Source of the DNA: Intrasporangium_A sp039812505
GTDB taxonomy: Bacteria; Actinomycetota; Actinomycetes; Actinomycetales; Dermatophilaceae
Length of the DNA: 9,167 nt
Assembly: GCF_039812505.1 (NCBI RefSeq)
Contig: NZ_JBDIAQ010000141.1
Coordinates: 1-9,167 of the forward strand
Reading direction: 5' to 3'
The first letter of the stretch is position 1, and each line of letters begins with the position of its first letter. This document shows positions 1-6,255 of the stretch, piece after piece. Position numbers and translations under genes: made by a program. The notes under the pieces are model-generated. The model was not told the origin of the DNA and searched no databases. It saw only the letters and a list, made by a program, of their open reading frames with translations.

Positions 1-85
1 CCACGAGACCTGCAATCGATCCCACTTCTCGTGGCAACCCGGCCGTCGCGGCCACGAGACCTGCAATCGATCCCACTTCTCGTGG
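1..85. repeat. Two tandem copies of a 34-bp hairpin-forming repeat
   Basis: Identical 34-bp copies lie at 1-34 and 52-85, separated by a 17-bp GC-rich spacer, so the period is 51 bp. Each copy begins CCACGAGA and ends TCTCGTGG, an exact 8-bp inverted repeat around an 18-nt interior that contains ATCGAT. Each copy could therefore fold as a stem-loop on either strand. The first copy begins at base 1, so the array may continue to the left. The copies are intergenic and much richer in A/T than the flanks. This resembles the small palindromic intergenic repeats of bacterial chromosomes. It could equally be a transcription terminator or a protein-binding array at the end of an upstream gene outside the window. 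Confidence 0.85.
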
Positions 86-377
86 GCAAGCACCGACACC
101 CTGTGCCTGCGTGGCAGCCGTGTGCCAGCGAGTCGACGTCAACCCTGAGGACGACCCTGCCGTGTCGGGTCTCCGGTTCGGGGCCCTATCCTTTGTCCCT
201 AGGGGATGACTCCGGTCCGACAGCTCACAGCGGAGGGGCACGATCCTAACGTTCCTGTTATGTCTCCTGGTGCCGTCCTTGAACGAGTCATGGTCGTGGT
301 CGCTGGCGCAGCCACAACCGGGCACGGCCGTGCCTGTGACGTCGTGGGCGGCATACGCCGTCGATAGGCTGGCGCCC
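86..377. other. Gene-free region upstream of serS
   Basis: About 290 bp with no convincing gene. A short open frame at 31-249 begins inside the hairpin repeat and has no recognisable protein features. One possible sigma-70-type promoter is CTCACA (224-229), a 17-nt spacer and TAACGT (247-252), which would give serS a leader of roughly 115-120 nt. A second, nearer the gene, is the -10-like TAGGCT at 365-370. A weak inverted repeat CCCTA (184-188)/TAGGG (200-204) is also present. I see no T-box core or tRNA. The word GGCGGCATAC occurs at 347-356, between the two promoter candidates. Confidence 0.5.
365..370 (+). promoter_or_regulatory. Candidate -10 element for serS (leaderless start)
   Basis: TAGGCT is followed by 7 nt and then the GTG at 378. 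Transcription from this element would begin at or next to the start codon. No good -35 is visible at the usual spacing; the best position (GTCGTG, 341-346, 18-nt spacer) matches poorly. The same TANNNT, 6-7 nt, start-codon layout recurs at four other genes here, which raises confidence. Confidence 0.5.
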
Positions 378-1703
378 GTGATCGACATCAAGCTGCTGCG
401 TGAGGACCCCGATCGGGTCCGCGCCTCACAACTGGCCCGCGGCGAGGACCCCGAGGTGGTCGGCGCGATCCTGGCCGCCGACGAGCGGCGGCGCTCGGCG
501 CTCGGCCAGTTCGAGGCGCTGCGGGCCGAGCAGAAGTCGGTCAGCAAGCAGGTCGGTGCCGCGATGGGCGCGTACCAGCGGGCCAGGAGGTCCGGCGCCC
601 CGGACGTCGCCGGCCTCGAGGCCGCGGCCACCACCGCCCGCGAGCGGGCCGCCGAGCTGAGCGAGCGCGTCAAGGCTCTCGAGGCCGCCGCGGCGCAGGC
701 CGGCGAGCAGCTGCACACCCTGATGCGCACGGTTGGCAACGTCATCGTCGACGGCGTCCCGAGCGGGGGCGAGGACGACTACGTCGTGCTCGAAACCATC
801 GGTACCCCAAGGGACTTCGTGGCCGAGGGCTTCGAGCCGCGGGACCACCTCGCGCTGGGCGAGCTGCTCGGCGCGATCGACATGGAGCGCGGCGCCAAGG
901 TCGCCGGCGCCCGGTTCTACTTCCTCACCGGCGTCGGCGCCCGCCTCGAGCTGGCACTGCTCAACATGGCGGTCGCCCAAGCCGTAGGGGCCGGCTTCAC
1001 TCCGGTGATCACCCCCACGCTGGTGCGCCCCGAGGTGATCGTCGGCGCCGGGTTCATGGACGCGCACGCCGAGGAGGTCTACCACCTGCAGACCGACGAC
1101 CTCTACCTCACCGGCACCTCCGAGGTGGCGCTGGCCGGCTACCACGCCGACGAGATCATCGACCTCACCGCGGGCCCGAAGCGCTACGCCGGCTGGTCGG
1201 CCTGCTACCGGCGCGAGGCGGGCTCGCACGGCAAGGACACCCGCGGCATCATCCGGGTGCACCAGTTCCACAAGGTGGAGATGTTCGTCTACTGCCGTCC
1301 CGAGGACGCCGCGGCCGAGCACCAGCGCCTGCTCGACTGGGAGCGCGAGATGCTCGCCAAGGTCGAGGTGCCCTACCGCATCATCGACACCGCCGCCGGC
1401 GACCTCGGCAGCCCCGCCGCCCGCAAGTTCGACTGCGAGGCATGGGTGCCCACGCAGGGCCGCTACCGCGAGCTGACCTCGACGTCGAACTGCACCACGT
1501 TCCAGGCGCGCCGGCTCAACACCCGGGAACGCGAGCCCGGCCGCTCCGGCACGCGCGCCGTCGCCACGCTCAACGGCACCCTCGCCACGACCCGCTGGAT
1601 CGTCGCGATCCTCGAGAACCACCAGCAGCCCGACGGGTCCGTGGTGGTCCCGAGCGCCTTGCGCCCCTTCCTCGGGCTCGACGTGCTGACCCCGGTCGGC
1701 TGA
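378..1703 (+). CDS. serS: Seryl-tRNA synthetase (class II)
   Basis: Cytosolic enzyme that activates serine with ATP and charges tRNA-Ser (and tRNA-Sec where present). The 441-aa product starts MIDIKLLREDPD, the usual SerRS N-terminus. Residues about 28-112 form the long antiparallel coiled-coil arm that binds tRNA, seen as Ala/Glu/Arg heptad-like sequence. The catalytic core follows: TGTSE at 245-249 (serine site), class II motif 2 near 275-303 (CYRREAGSHGKDTRG and then HQFHKVEMF), and motif 3 near 399-416 (NGTLATTRWIVAILENHQ). All key motifs are intact and the length is slightly above the usual 420-430. An in-frame GTG at 270 would add 36 residues unlike SerRS, so the GTG at 378 is preferred. 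There is no clear Shine-Dalgarno, which fits a leaderless mRNA. It is convergent with the LysR gene and appears monocistronic. Confidence 0.97.
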   Translation: MIDIKLLREDPDRVRASQLARGEDPEVVGAILAADERRRSALGQFEALRAEQKSVSKQVGAAMGAYQRARRSGAPDVAGLEAAATTARERAAELSERVKALEAAAAQAGEQLHTLMRTVGNVIVDGVPSGGEDDYVVLETIGTPRDFVAEGFEPRDHLALGELLGAIDMERGAKVAGARFYFLTGVGARLELALLNMAVAQAVGAGFTPVITPTLVRPEVIVGAGFMDAHAEEVYHLQTDDLYLTGTSEVALAGYHADEIIDLTAGPKRYAGWSACYRREAGSHGKDTRGIIRVHQFHKVEMFVYCRPEDAAAEHQRLLDWEREMLAKVEVPYRIIDTAAGDLGSPAARKFDCEAWVPTQGRYRELTSTSNCTTFQARRLNTREREPGRSGTRAVATLNGTLATTRWIVAILENHQQPDGSVVVPSALRPFLGLDVLTPVG

Positions 1704-1731
1704 GGCCGCCACCAGCCGGTATGCCGCTCAC

Positions 1732-1770
1732 CCCGCCCGGGCGCGGACCCGGCCGCCGCGGTCGGGCGGG
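1732..1770. terminator. Bidirectional hairpin between serS and the LysR gene
   Basis: CCCGCCCG (1732-1739) pairs exactly with CGGGCGGG (1763-1770). After a G-T wobble and one mismatch, CGCGG (1742-1746) pairs with CCGCG (1756-1760), leaving a 9-nt loop. This gives 13 Watson-Crick pairs plus the wobble. It ends one base before the LysR stop codon and lies between two convergent genes. There is no U-tract, which is common for hairpin terminators in high-GC actinobacteria. Termination activity is inferred. Confidence 0.7.
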
Positions 1771-2667
1771 TCACCGGGCGGTCCGCTCGCGGCCGATCTC
1801 GCGCAGCCGGTCGAGCACCACGATCACCGCGGCCCGCTGGGCCCGGTCCGGCCGGGACAGCGCCAGCAGCGTGCGGGTCGAGCGCACGTCGGCGATGGGC
1901 CGGGTCACCACGCCCTCGCGCGGTCGGGTCGTGTACCGGGGCAGGATCGCCAAGCCGACCCCGACGGCGACCAGCGACTCGACGAGCCGGTTGTCCCGGA
2001 CCCGGTAGCGCACGTCGACGGCGGCACCGGCCCGGTTCTCGATGGCGATCCGCAGGGCGTCGAACGGGAAACCCGGCGGCACCCCGATCCACGGCTGCCC
2101 GGTCAGGTCGGCGGCACGCACCTGCGGGCGCGCCGCCAGCGGGTGTGCCGCCGGGATCGCCACGTCGAGGGGCTCGCGTGCGAGCAGGCTGACGTGCAGG
2201 CCCTGCTCGGCGGTCGGGCGGCGAGCCATGCTGTGGCCGATGACGATGTCGTAGTCGGCCGTCCGGGTCGCGTAGTCGGCCTCGGCGATGTCGACGTCGT
2301 CGAGCTCGACCGTGACGGCGGTGTCGGCCAGGGCCACCAGGAGCGCGGGCACGAGCACCTCCGCGGCGCTGGGCAGGGCGGCGATGCCGACGACCCCGGC
2401 CGGCGCACCGCGCAGCGCGTCCAGATCGCGTTGGACCTGCCCGAGCGCCGTTGCCACGGTGACGGCCCCGGCGGCCAGCAGCCGCCCGGCCGCGGTGAGC
2501 CGCAGGCCCCGGCCGTCCGGCTCGACCAGGCGCATCCCGACGTCGCGCTCGGCGCTGCGCAGCTGTTGCGAGAGGGCCGACGGCGTGCGGTGCGTGGCGT
2601 CCGCCACGGCCGCCAGGCTGCCCCGGTCGGCGAGCTCGCGAAGCAGCTCGAGATGCCGAACCTCCAT
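1771..2667 (-). CDS. LysR-family transcriptional regulator, divergent from the exporter
   Basis: 298-aa DNA-binding regulator of typical LysR length. The N-terminus begins MEVRHLELLRELADRGSLAA, and the winged helix-turn-helix covers about residues 3-62, with TPSALSQQLRSAE as the recognition region. A linker helix follows, and the effector-binding periplasmic-binding-protein-like domain spans about 89-285, including the hallmark VESLVAVGVGLAILPR near the C-terminus. The ATG at 2667 follows a TAGGCT -10 element by 6 nt, so the mRNA is probably leaderless. Placement back to back with an EamA-type exporter suggests that it controls that exporter in response to a small metabolite, and probably itself. 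The ligand cannot be read from the sequence. No cysteine-based redox motif is visible. Confidence 0.93.
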   Translation of the reverse strand: MEVRHLELLRELADRGSLAAVADATHRTPSALSQQLRSAERDVGMRLVEPDGRGLRLTAAGRLLAAGAVTVATALGQVQRDLDALRGAPAGVVGIAALPSAAEVLVPALLVALADTAVTVELDDVDIAEADYATRTADYDIVIGHSMARRPTAEQGLHVSLLAREPLDVAIPAAHPLAARPQVRAADLTGQPWIGVPPGFPFDALRIAIENRAGAAVDVRYRVRDNRLVESLVAVGVGLAILPRYTTRPREGVVTRPIADVRSTRTLLALSRPDRAQRAAVIVVLDRLREIGRERTAR

Positions 2668-2681
2668 GTAGGTAGCCTACA
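2667..2681. promoter_or_regulatory. Inverted repeat over the LysR promoter and start codon
   Basis: TGTAGG (2667-2672), a 3-nt centre TAG, and CCTACA (2676-2681) form a perfect palindrome. It covers the LysR -10 element (TAGGCT on the minus strand, 2674-2679) and reaches the start codon. T-N11-A spacings, the loose LysR-box signature, occur within it (2667/2679 and 2669/2681). Its position suggests negative autoregulation. Binding is inferred. Confidence 0.5.
2674..2679 (-). promoter_or_regulatory. -10 element of the LysR gene (leaderless)
   Basis: On the minus strand TAGGCT is followed by 6 nt (ACCTAC) and the ATG at 2667. This places the expected transcription start at the start codon. No strong -35 is visible 17-18 nt upstream. 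Confidence 0.55.
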
Positions 2682-2703
2682 GTCCCGGTTCATAACTATT
2701 CGC

Positions 2704-2733
2704 TTGTCCTGAATGGTCGACAGTGGCGACCAT
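2704..2733 (+). promoter_or_regulatory. Candidate promoter of the exporter gene
   Basis: TTGTCC (2704-2709) matches four of six -35 bases. After an 18-nt spacer comes GACCAT (2728-2733), a weak -10, followed by 6 nt and the ATG at 2740. The geometry equals that of the other leaderless starts here, but the first -10 base is G and not T, so this is tentative. The inverted repeat at 2713-2733 covers the spacer and the -10. Confidence 0.35.
2713..2733. promoter_or_regulatory. Candidate operator upstream of the exporter
   Basis: ATGGTCG (2713-2719) and CGACCAT (2727-2733) are perfect 7-bp inverted arms around a 7-nt centre. T2717 and A2729 give a T-N11-A spacing. It overlaps the putative exporter -10 and lies 31 bp from the other palindrome in this divergent region. 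It is the likely site where the neighbouring LysR protein acts on the exporter, though the arms differ from those of the LysR-proximal palindrome. Confidence 0.45.
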
Positions 2734-2739
2734 GGACCC

Positions 2740-3735
2740 ATGCCCTCCCGACACCGCCTGCTCGCCCTGCTCGTCGCGATCATGTGGGGTGTCAACTTCG
2801 TCGCGATCCACCTGTCGCTGCAGCAGTTCCCACCGCTGTTCCTCGTCGTGCTGAGGTTCGCCCTGCTCGCCGTCCCGACGGTGCTGTTCGTCCCGCGGCC
2901 GGACGTGCCGCTGCGGTGGCTGGTCGGCTACGGCCTCGGCTTCGGGGTGGTCCAGTTCGCCTTCCTCTACACCGGGATGGCCGCGGGGATGCCGACCGGT
3001 CTGGCCTCGCTCGTGCTGCAGGCCTCGGCCCCCTTCACCCTGGTCCTCGGGGCGGTGCTGCTGAGCGAGCGGGTCCGACCGGGCCAGTGGACCGGCATCG
3101 CCCTGGCCGTCGTCGGGATGACGCTGGTCGGCTTCTCCCAGGCGGCGGCCGCGCAGCTGCTGCCCTTCGTCCTGGTCCTCCTCGGCGCCCTCGGCTGGGC
3201 GGTCGGCAACCTCTCGGGCCGCGTGGCCGAGCCGACCAACCCCCTGCACCTCGCGATGTGGATGTCGGTCGTCGTACCGGTGCCGATGCTCGCCCTGTCG
3301 CTGGTGGTCGAGGGACCGGCGGCGATCGGGCACTCCCTGGCGACCTCGCTGACCGCGCAGGCCGTCCCGGCGTGGGCCGGCCTGGTCTACACCGTGGTCA
3401 TCGCGACCGTCGTCGGCACGGGGGTGTGGACCTGGCTGCTGTCGCGGCACCCCGCAGGCGTCGTGGCGCCCTTCTCGATGCTGGTCCCGGTCGCCGGGCT
3501 GCTCACGGCTGCCGTGGTCCTCGGGGAGCGCCCGAGCCTGCTCGAGTACGTCGGCGGCGCCATCGTCGTCACAGGGGTCCTCGTCGGCTCCCGCCCGGGC
3601 CGGTCGCCGCGCCGGAAGGGTATGCCGGCGGGTTCCGGCGCTCGTCCGGTCGCCCCCGTCGCCGGGCCGGTGGAGCGCGAGACCGAGGCCGTCGCGCCCG
3701 GGCGAGCCGGCTGCGTCGGTGCGGCGACGCGTTGA
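2740..3735 (+). CDS. eamA: EamA/YdeD-like drug/metabolite exporter
   Basis: 331-aa inner-membrane exporter of the drug/metabolite transporter superfamily, with two EamA repeats and about ten predicted membrane helices between residues 5 and 284. From memory, the N-terminal half closely resembles E. coli EamA (YdeD), an O-acetylserine/cysteine exporter: LLALLVAIMWGVNFVAI, PPLFLVVLRF, GYGLGFGVVQFAFLY, GMPTGLASLVLQ, and later VAPFSMLVPVAGL. The substrate in this organism is inferred from that resemblance. An in-frame ATG at 2713 lies inside the inverted repeat and would add nine polar residues. The ATG at 2740 matches the family start (MPSRHRLLALL) and the leaderless spacing. Residues about 285-331 form a hydrophilic Arg/Pro/Gly-rich tail beyond the last helix, absent from the E. 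coli protein and probably cytoplasmic. It is divergent from, and probably controlled by, the LysR gene. Confidence 0.9.
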   Translation: MPSRHRLLALLVAIMWGVNFVAIHLSLQQFPPLFLVVLRFALLAVPTVLFVPRPDVPLRWLVGYGLGFGVVQFAFLYTGMAAGMPTGLASLVLQASAPFTLVLGAVLLSERVRPGQWTGIALAVVGMTLVGFSQAAAAQLLPFVLVLLGALGWAVGNLSGRVAEPTNPLHLAMWMSVVVPVPMLALSLVVEGPAAIGHSLATSLTAQAVPAWAGLVYTVVIATVVGTGVWTWLLSRHPAGVVAPFSMLVPVAGLLTAAVVLGERPSLLEYVGGAIVVTGVLVGSRPGRSPRRKGMPAGSGARPVAPVAGPVERETEAVAPGRAGCVGAATR

Positions 3736-3806
3736 TCGCAGGGGCAGCGCGCCGTGACGGGCGGCGTCGACCGGGCGGCCGGGTGCGAGCGGCACTGGCT
3801 GGGCGG

Positions 3807-3826
3807 CATACCGTCCCCCGGGTATG
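3807..3826. promoter_or_regulatory. Inverted repeat upstream of the sigma-factor promoter
   Basis: CATACC (3807-3812) and GGTATG (3821-3826) are perfect arms around an 8-nt C-rich centre. The left arm belongs to the recurring word GGCGGCATAC (3802-3811). The repeat lies 6 bp upstream of the -35 of the sigma-factor gene and 71 bp after the exporter stop. It could be an operator or a weak exporter terminator; the sequence does not decide. Confidence 0.35.
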
Positions 3827-3832
3827 AGGCCG

Positions 3833-3862
3833 GTGACCCGAGCACGCCGGCGGCGTTAGAGT
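3833..3862 (+). promoter_or_regulatory. Promoter of the ECF sigma / anti-sigma operon
   Basis: GTGACC (-35, 3833-3838), an 18-nt spacer and TAGAGT (-10, 3857-3862) resemble housekeeping sigma-70 elements. Six nt later comes the GTG at 3869, so the transcript is probably leaderless. I do not see an ECF-type GGAAC/CGT promoter here, so autoactivation by the sigma factor itself is not evident. Confidence 0.55.
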
Positions 3863-3868
3863 CAGGTC

Positions 3869-4492
3869 GTGGACGAGGCGTTGCTGGCCCGGCTGCGCGA
3901 CGGTGAGGAGGCCGCGTTCGGCGAGGTCGTCACGGCGTGGTCACCGGTCATGCTGCACGTCGCGCGTGGTTTCGTCCCGACCCGGGCCTCCGCGCAGGAG
4001 GTCGTGCAGGAGGCCTGGCTGGCCGTGCTGCGCGGTCTTGACGGCTTCCAGGGACGGTCGGCGCTGCGCACCTGGGTGCTGGCGATCACCGCGAACCTGG
4101 CCCGGCGGCGCGGCGCGGCCGATGCCCGTACGGTGCCGTGGACCGATCTGGCTCCCGACGAGTCGGGCACCGTGGACCCGTCGCGGTTCCGTGGCCCGGG
4201 CGACACCTGGCCCGGGGGCTGGACCCCGGCCGGCGCACCGCAGCCGTGGGGCCCGGAGGCGGCCGCCCTGTCGGGCGAGGTGCGAGCCCTGTTCACCGCC
4301 GCTCTGGAGGGCTTGCCGACCAGCCAGCGCACCGTGGTCGCCCTGCGCGACGTGGACGGGCTCTCCGCGCCGGAGGTCTGCGCCGCCCTGGGGGTCAGCG
4401 CGGCGAACCAGCGGGTGCTGCTGCACCGCGGACGGGCCCGGCTGCGCCAGCAGCTCGAGGACTACTACCACGACGTGGAGGTGAGCACCTGA
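3869..4492 (+). CDS. ECF-family RNA polymerase sigma factor
   Basis: 207-aa extracytoplasmic-function sigma factor with only the two essential domains. Region 2 spans about residues 14-83 (DGEEAAFGEVV, AQEVVQEAWLAVLRGLDGFQ and RTWVLAITANLARRR), which bind core polymerase and the -10. Region 4 spans about 138-195 (LEGLPTSQRTVVALRDVDGLS and then CAALGVSAANQRVLLHRGR), the -35-binding helix-turn-helix. The linker (about 84-135) is long and rich in Trp, Pro and Gly, including GDTWPGGWTP and PQPWGPE. I recall this type of linker from actinobacterial ECF factors paired with small zinc anti-sigmas. The GTG at 3869 gives a standard N-terminus and the leaderless promoter spacing. Its stop overlaps the next start by one base, so the pair should be co-translated. 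The regulon is unknown. Confidence 0.95.
   Translation: MDEALLARLRDGEEAAFGEVVTAWSPVMLHVARGFVPTRASAQEVVQEAWLAVLRGLDGFQGRSALRTWVLAITANLARRRGAADARTVPWTDLAPDESGTVDPSRFRGPGDTWPGGWTPAGAPQPWGPEAAALSGEVRALFTAALEGLPTSQRTVVALRDVDGLSAPEVCAALGVSAANQRVLLHRGRARLRQQLEDYYHDVEVST
4477..4483 (+). promoter_or_regulatory. Ribosome binding site of the anti-sigma gene
   Basis: GGAGGTG, an almost ideal Shine-Dalgarno, lies 8 nt before the ATG at 4492 and within the sigma-factor coding sequence. With the 1-nt TGATG overlap, it supports coupled translation and near-equal production of sigma and anti-sigma. Confidence 0.8.
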
Positions 4493-4731
4493 TGGCGCTG
4501 TCCTGCAAGCAGGTCGTCGAGCTGGTCACCGACTACCTCGAGGGCGCGCTCGACGAAGCCACCGCTGCAGACGTACGGGCTCACCTGGCGCTGTGCGACG
4601 GCTGCGAGACCTACCTCCAGCAGATGCGCCACACGGCAGCGGCACTCGGCGAGATCGACGTCGAGACCCTGCCCGACCCGGTGCAGGAGGAGCTGCTGGC
4701 AGCGTTCCGGGCCTACCGCCCCGGGCAATGA
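4492..4731 (+). CDS. Zinc-finger anti-sigma factor (ZAS / zf-HC2 type)
   Basis: 79-aa soluble protein expected to bind and silence the preceding sigma factor. It starts MALSCKQVVELVTDYLEGAL and carries the anti-sigma zinc signature HxxxCxxC as HLALCDGC (His31, Cys35, Cys38), with Cys5 in the N-terminal helix as a possible fourth ligand. No membrane helix follows, unlike many ECF anti-sigmas, so it acts in the cytoplasm. In known single-domain members such as RsrA, thiol oxidation releases zinc and frees the sigma factor; a redox or metal role here is inferred. The acidic tail (LPDPVQEELLAAFRAYRPGQ) ends the protein. The start overlaps the sigma-factor stop by one base (TGATG). Confidence 0.93.
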   Translation: MALSCKQVVELVTDYLEGALDEATAADVRAHLALCDGCETYLQQMRHTAAALGEIDVETLPDPVQEELLAAFRAYRPGQ

Positions 4732-4768
4732 CCGGGGGTGATCGGCCCGGAACAGTCCGGTCGCGGTG

Positions 4769-4787
4769 CCGGCCGGGTCTCGGCCGG
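4769..4787. terminator. Bidirectional hairpin between the anti-sigma and propeller genes
   Basis: CCGGCCG (4769-4775) and CGGCCGG (4781-4787) pair perfectly around a 5-nt loop. The hairpin lies between two convergent genes, one base before the stop codon of the minus-strand gene. A smaller hairpin, CCGGA/TCCGG (4747-4751/4756-4760), precedes it. Neither has a U-tract. Terminator function is inferred from position. Confidence 0.6.
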
Positions 4788-4788
4788 G

Positions 4789-6000
4789 TCAGCTGGCGGC
4801 GATGCCCTCGGCTCCCGTGCCGTTGTCCGGGGCCCAACCCGTGACCGTTCCGATCCTGGTCAGGGAGCCGTCGGCCCCGATCCGGAACTCGTCGATCGTG
4901 CCGGCGCCGGTGGCCTGCTGGTAGAGGTAGCGCCCGTCGCTGCTGGCGGCCAGGTCGACCGGCCCGGCGTCGGTCCGGGCGGTGACACCGGATGGGTCGA
5001 GCAGGCTCAGCACGCCGTGCCGGCCGGCCCGGTAGCCGGTGATTGTCGCCGACCCCGCGTTGGCGGCATACAGGTACCCGCCGACCGAGACGGACCAGCA
5101 GGTCGCGACCTGGCCGTTCGCCACGAACGGCGAGACCGGGGTGAGGGTGCCGTCGCGGTGCACGGTGTACGAGTAGACGCCGCCGGACGCGTCGGCCACC
5201 TGCAGCCGGCGCTGCCGGTCGAAGGTGAGCGCGAACGGCACCTGGCCGGCTGCCGGAGTGACCACCTGCGCCCCGGGCCGGCCGAACCGGCTCAGCGGGA
5301 AGACCTGCAGGGTGCCGTGGGTCTTCGTCGCGACGACCAGGTCACGGCCGTCCGGCGTGAGGGCCAGCTGGGACGGGGAGGCCAGGAACTGCGGGTCGAC
5401 GGGGTTGCCCAGCCCCAGGCTCCTTGTCGAGCCGGGGATCGGCACCAGCCGGTCGGCGAGGACCCAGAACCCGGTGACCGCGCCGTCGCCGCCGGCGTCG
5501 AGCACGTACACCAGGTCGCGGGCCGCGCTCACCGACACCGGCAGATGGCCTCGTGTGGGCAGCACCTGGACCCGGTGCAGTCGGTCGCCGTGGACCCGGA
5601 AGACGGTCAGCGTGTCACTGCCGGCGTTCACCGCGAGGAGCAGGTGGTGGGACCTGTCGTAGGTGAGCGACCCCTGCGAGGCGAGCGGGTCGACCACCGC
5701 ACCCGGCTCGCTCCCGCCGCGGCCTCCGGTCGGGTACCGGCCCGTCTGGCGGAGCTGCCCGTGGCCGTCCCGGGCGTAGACCACGACCGCATTCCCCGCC
5801 GGGTCGTTGGTCTGCACGAACACCGCGTGCCGGTCGGTCGGGGCGGGCCGTGGCGCGTCGGGGCGGTGCGGTGCGGCGGCAACGCGGGCGGCATCGGCCG
5901 GCAGTGGCGTCGCTGCGCTGGCGGCCGGTGCCAGGCCCAGCCCGAGCGCGAGTGCGCCCGCGGCCAGGGCGGCAACCAAGCCGGAACGGCGGAGCATCAT
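4789..6000 (-). CDS. Secreted beta-propeller protein, lactonase family
   Basis: 403-aa exported protein. The N-terminus is a clear Sec signal peptide: MMLRR, a hydrophobic run to about residue 26, and a likely cleavage after ASA at 29. The mature part contains repeated propeller blades with patterns such as LTYDRSHHLLLAVNAGSDTL, LALTPDGRDLVVATKTHGTL and VSVGGYLYAANAGSATITGY. These match the seven-bladed 6-phosphogluconolactonase-like (PF10282-type) family. Most secreted members have no proven activity, so catalysis on a lactone is not assured; a scaffold or binding role is possible. The ATG at 6000 is chosen because GAAAGGA (6008-6014) lies 7 nt upstream and the signal peptide begins there. 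The frame is open 80 codons further but reads low-complexity sequence. It is convergent with the sigma/anti-sigma pair and divergent from the 199-aa gene. Confidence 0.88.
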   Translation of the reverse strand: MMLRRSGLVAALAAGALALGLGLAPAASAATPLPADAARVAAAPHRPDAPRPAPTDRHAVFVQTNDPAGNAVVVYARDGHGQLRQTGRYPTGGRGGSEPGAVVDPLASQGSLTYDRSHHLLLAVNAGSDTLTVFRVHGDRLHRVQVLPTRGHLPVSVSAARDLVYVLDAGGDGAVTGFWVLADRLVPIPGSTRSLGLGNPVDPQFLASPSQLALTPDGRDLVVATKTHGTLQVFPLSRFGRPGAQVVTPAAGQVPFALTFDRQRRLQVADASGGVYSYTVHRDGTLTPVSPFVANGQVATCWSVSVGGYLYAANAGSATITGYRAGRHGVLSLLDPSGVTARTDAGPVDLAASSDGRYLYQQATGAGTIDEFRIGADGSLTRIGTVTGWAPDNGTGAEGIAAS

Positions 6001-6007
6001 GGTGGGG

Positions 6008-6014
6008 TCCTTTC
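6008..6014 (-). promoter_or_regulatory. Ribosome binding site of the propeller gene
   Basis: GAAAGGA on the minus strand, 7 nt before the ATG at 6000. It decides the start codon and shows that this mRNA has a leader, unlike most other first genes in the window. Confidence 0.75.
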
Positions 6015-6099
6015 GTCGGTGGTGTGACCTCGCCGGATTCGGACGGTCGCTGGAGTAGTTGCTGCACACCGCCCCGGCGTTACACCCGTCCGAGGGCGT

Positions 6100-6175
6100 T
6101 CGGGCCGTGGTCCGGTCGTCGGTGGTCGCGAGGTGGGCCAGGGGCTGTCGGGCCGTGGTCCGGTTGTCGTTGGTC
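6100..6175. repeat. Imperfect 28-bp direct repeat, two copies
   Basis: Copies at 6100-6127 and 6148-6175 differ at two positions (C/T and G/T) and are separated by 20 bp. Both lie roughly 100-175 bp upstream of the propeller start, where regulators often bind. It could be a binding site pair or a recent local duplication. Confidence 0.75.
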
Positions 6176-6255
6176 CCGGGCGCGCCGGGCACCGCCGCCC
6201 CGACCGAGAGGCGCGCCCCGACCGGAACGCCCGCCCCCACGACCGGCGCGGCAGC

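Noticed and set aside
1..85. CRISPR array
   Set aside because: Only two repeats with a 17-bp spacer, strong palindromic ends spanning the unit, and no cas genes nearby.
31..249. 72-codon open frame at the left edge
   Set aside because: It begins inside the hairpin repeat, has no domain-like sequence and no credible ribosome site, and its codon use does not look coding.
270..377. Longer serS start at GTG 270
   Set aside because: The extra 36 residues do not resemble SerRS; the family N-terminus MIDIKLL begins at 378 next to a -10 element.
86..377. T-box or other riboswitch upstream of serS
   Set aside because: I could not find a T-box core or the expected stem series, and serS may be leaderless.
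426..1712. Antisense 428-codon frame over serS
   Set aside because: Shadow frame caused by GC-rich third positions; repetitive Gly/Ala/Arg/His composition opposite an unmistakable gene.
2713..2739. Exporter start at ATG 2713
   Set aside because: It lies within the inverted repeat and adds nine polar residues before the family start; no ribosome site precedes it.
4789..6000. Tat signal on the propeller protein
   Set aside because: An Arg pair is present (LRRSG), but the rest of the twin-arginine motif is missing; a Sec signal fits better.
6001..6240. 80-codon N-terminal extension of the propeller gene
   Set aside because: A signal peptide and a Shine-Dalgarno define the start at 6000; the upstream translation is low-complexity Thr/Asp/Arg sequence from the direct repeat.
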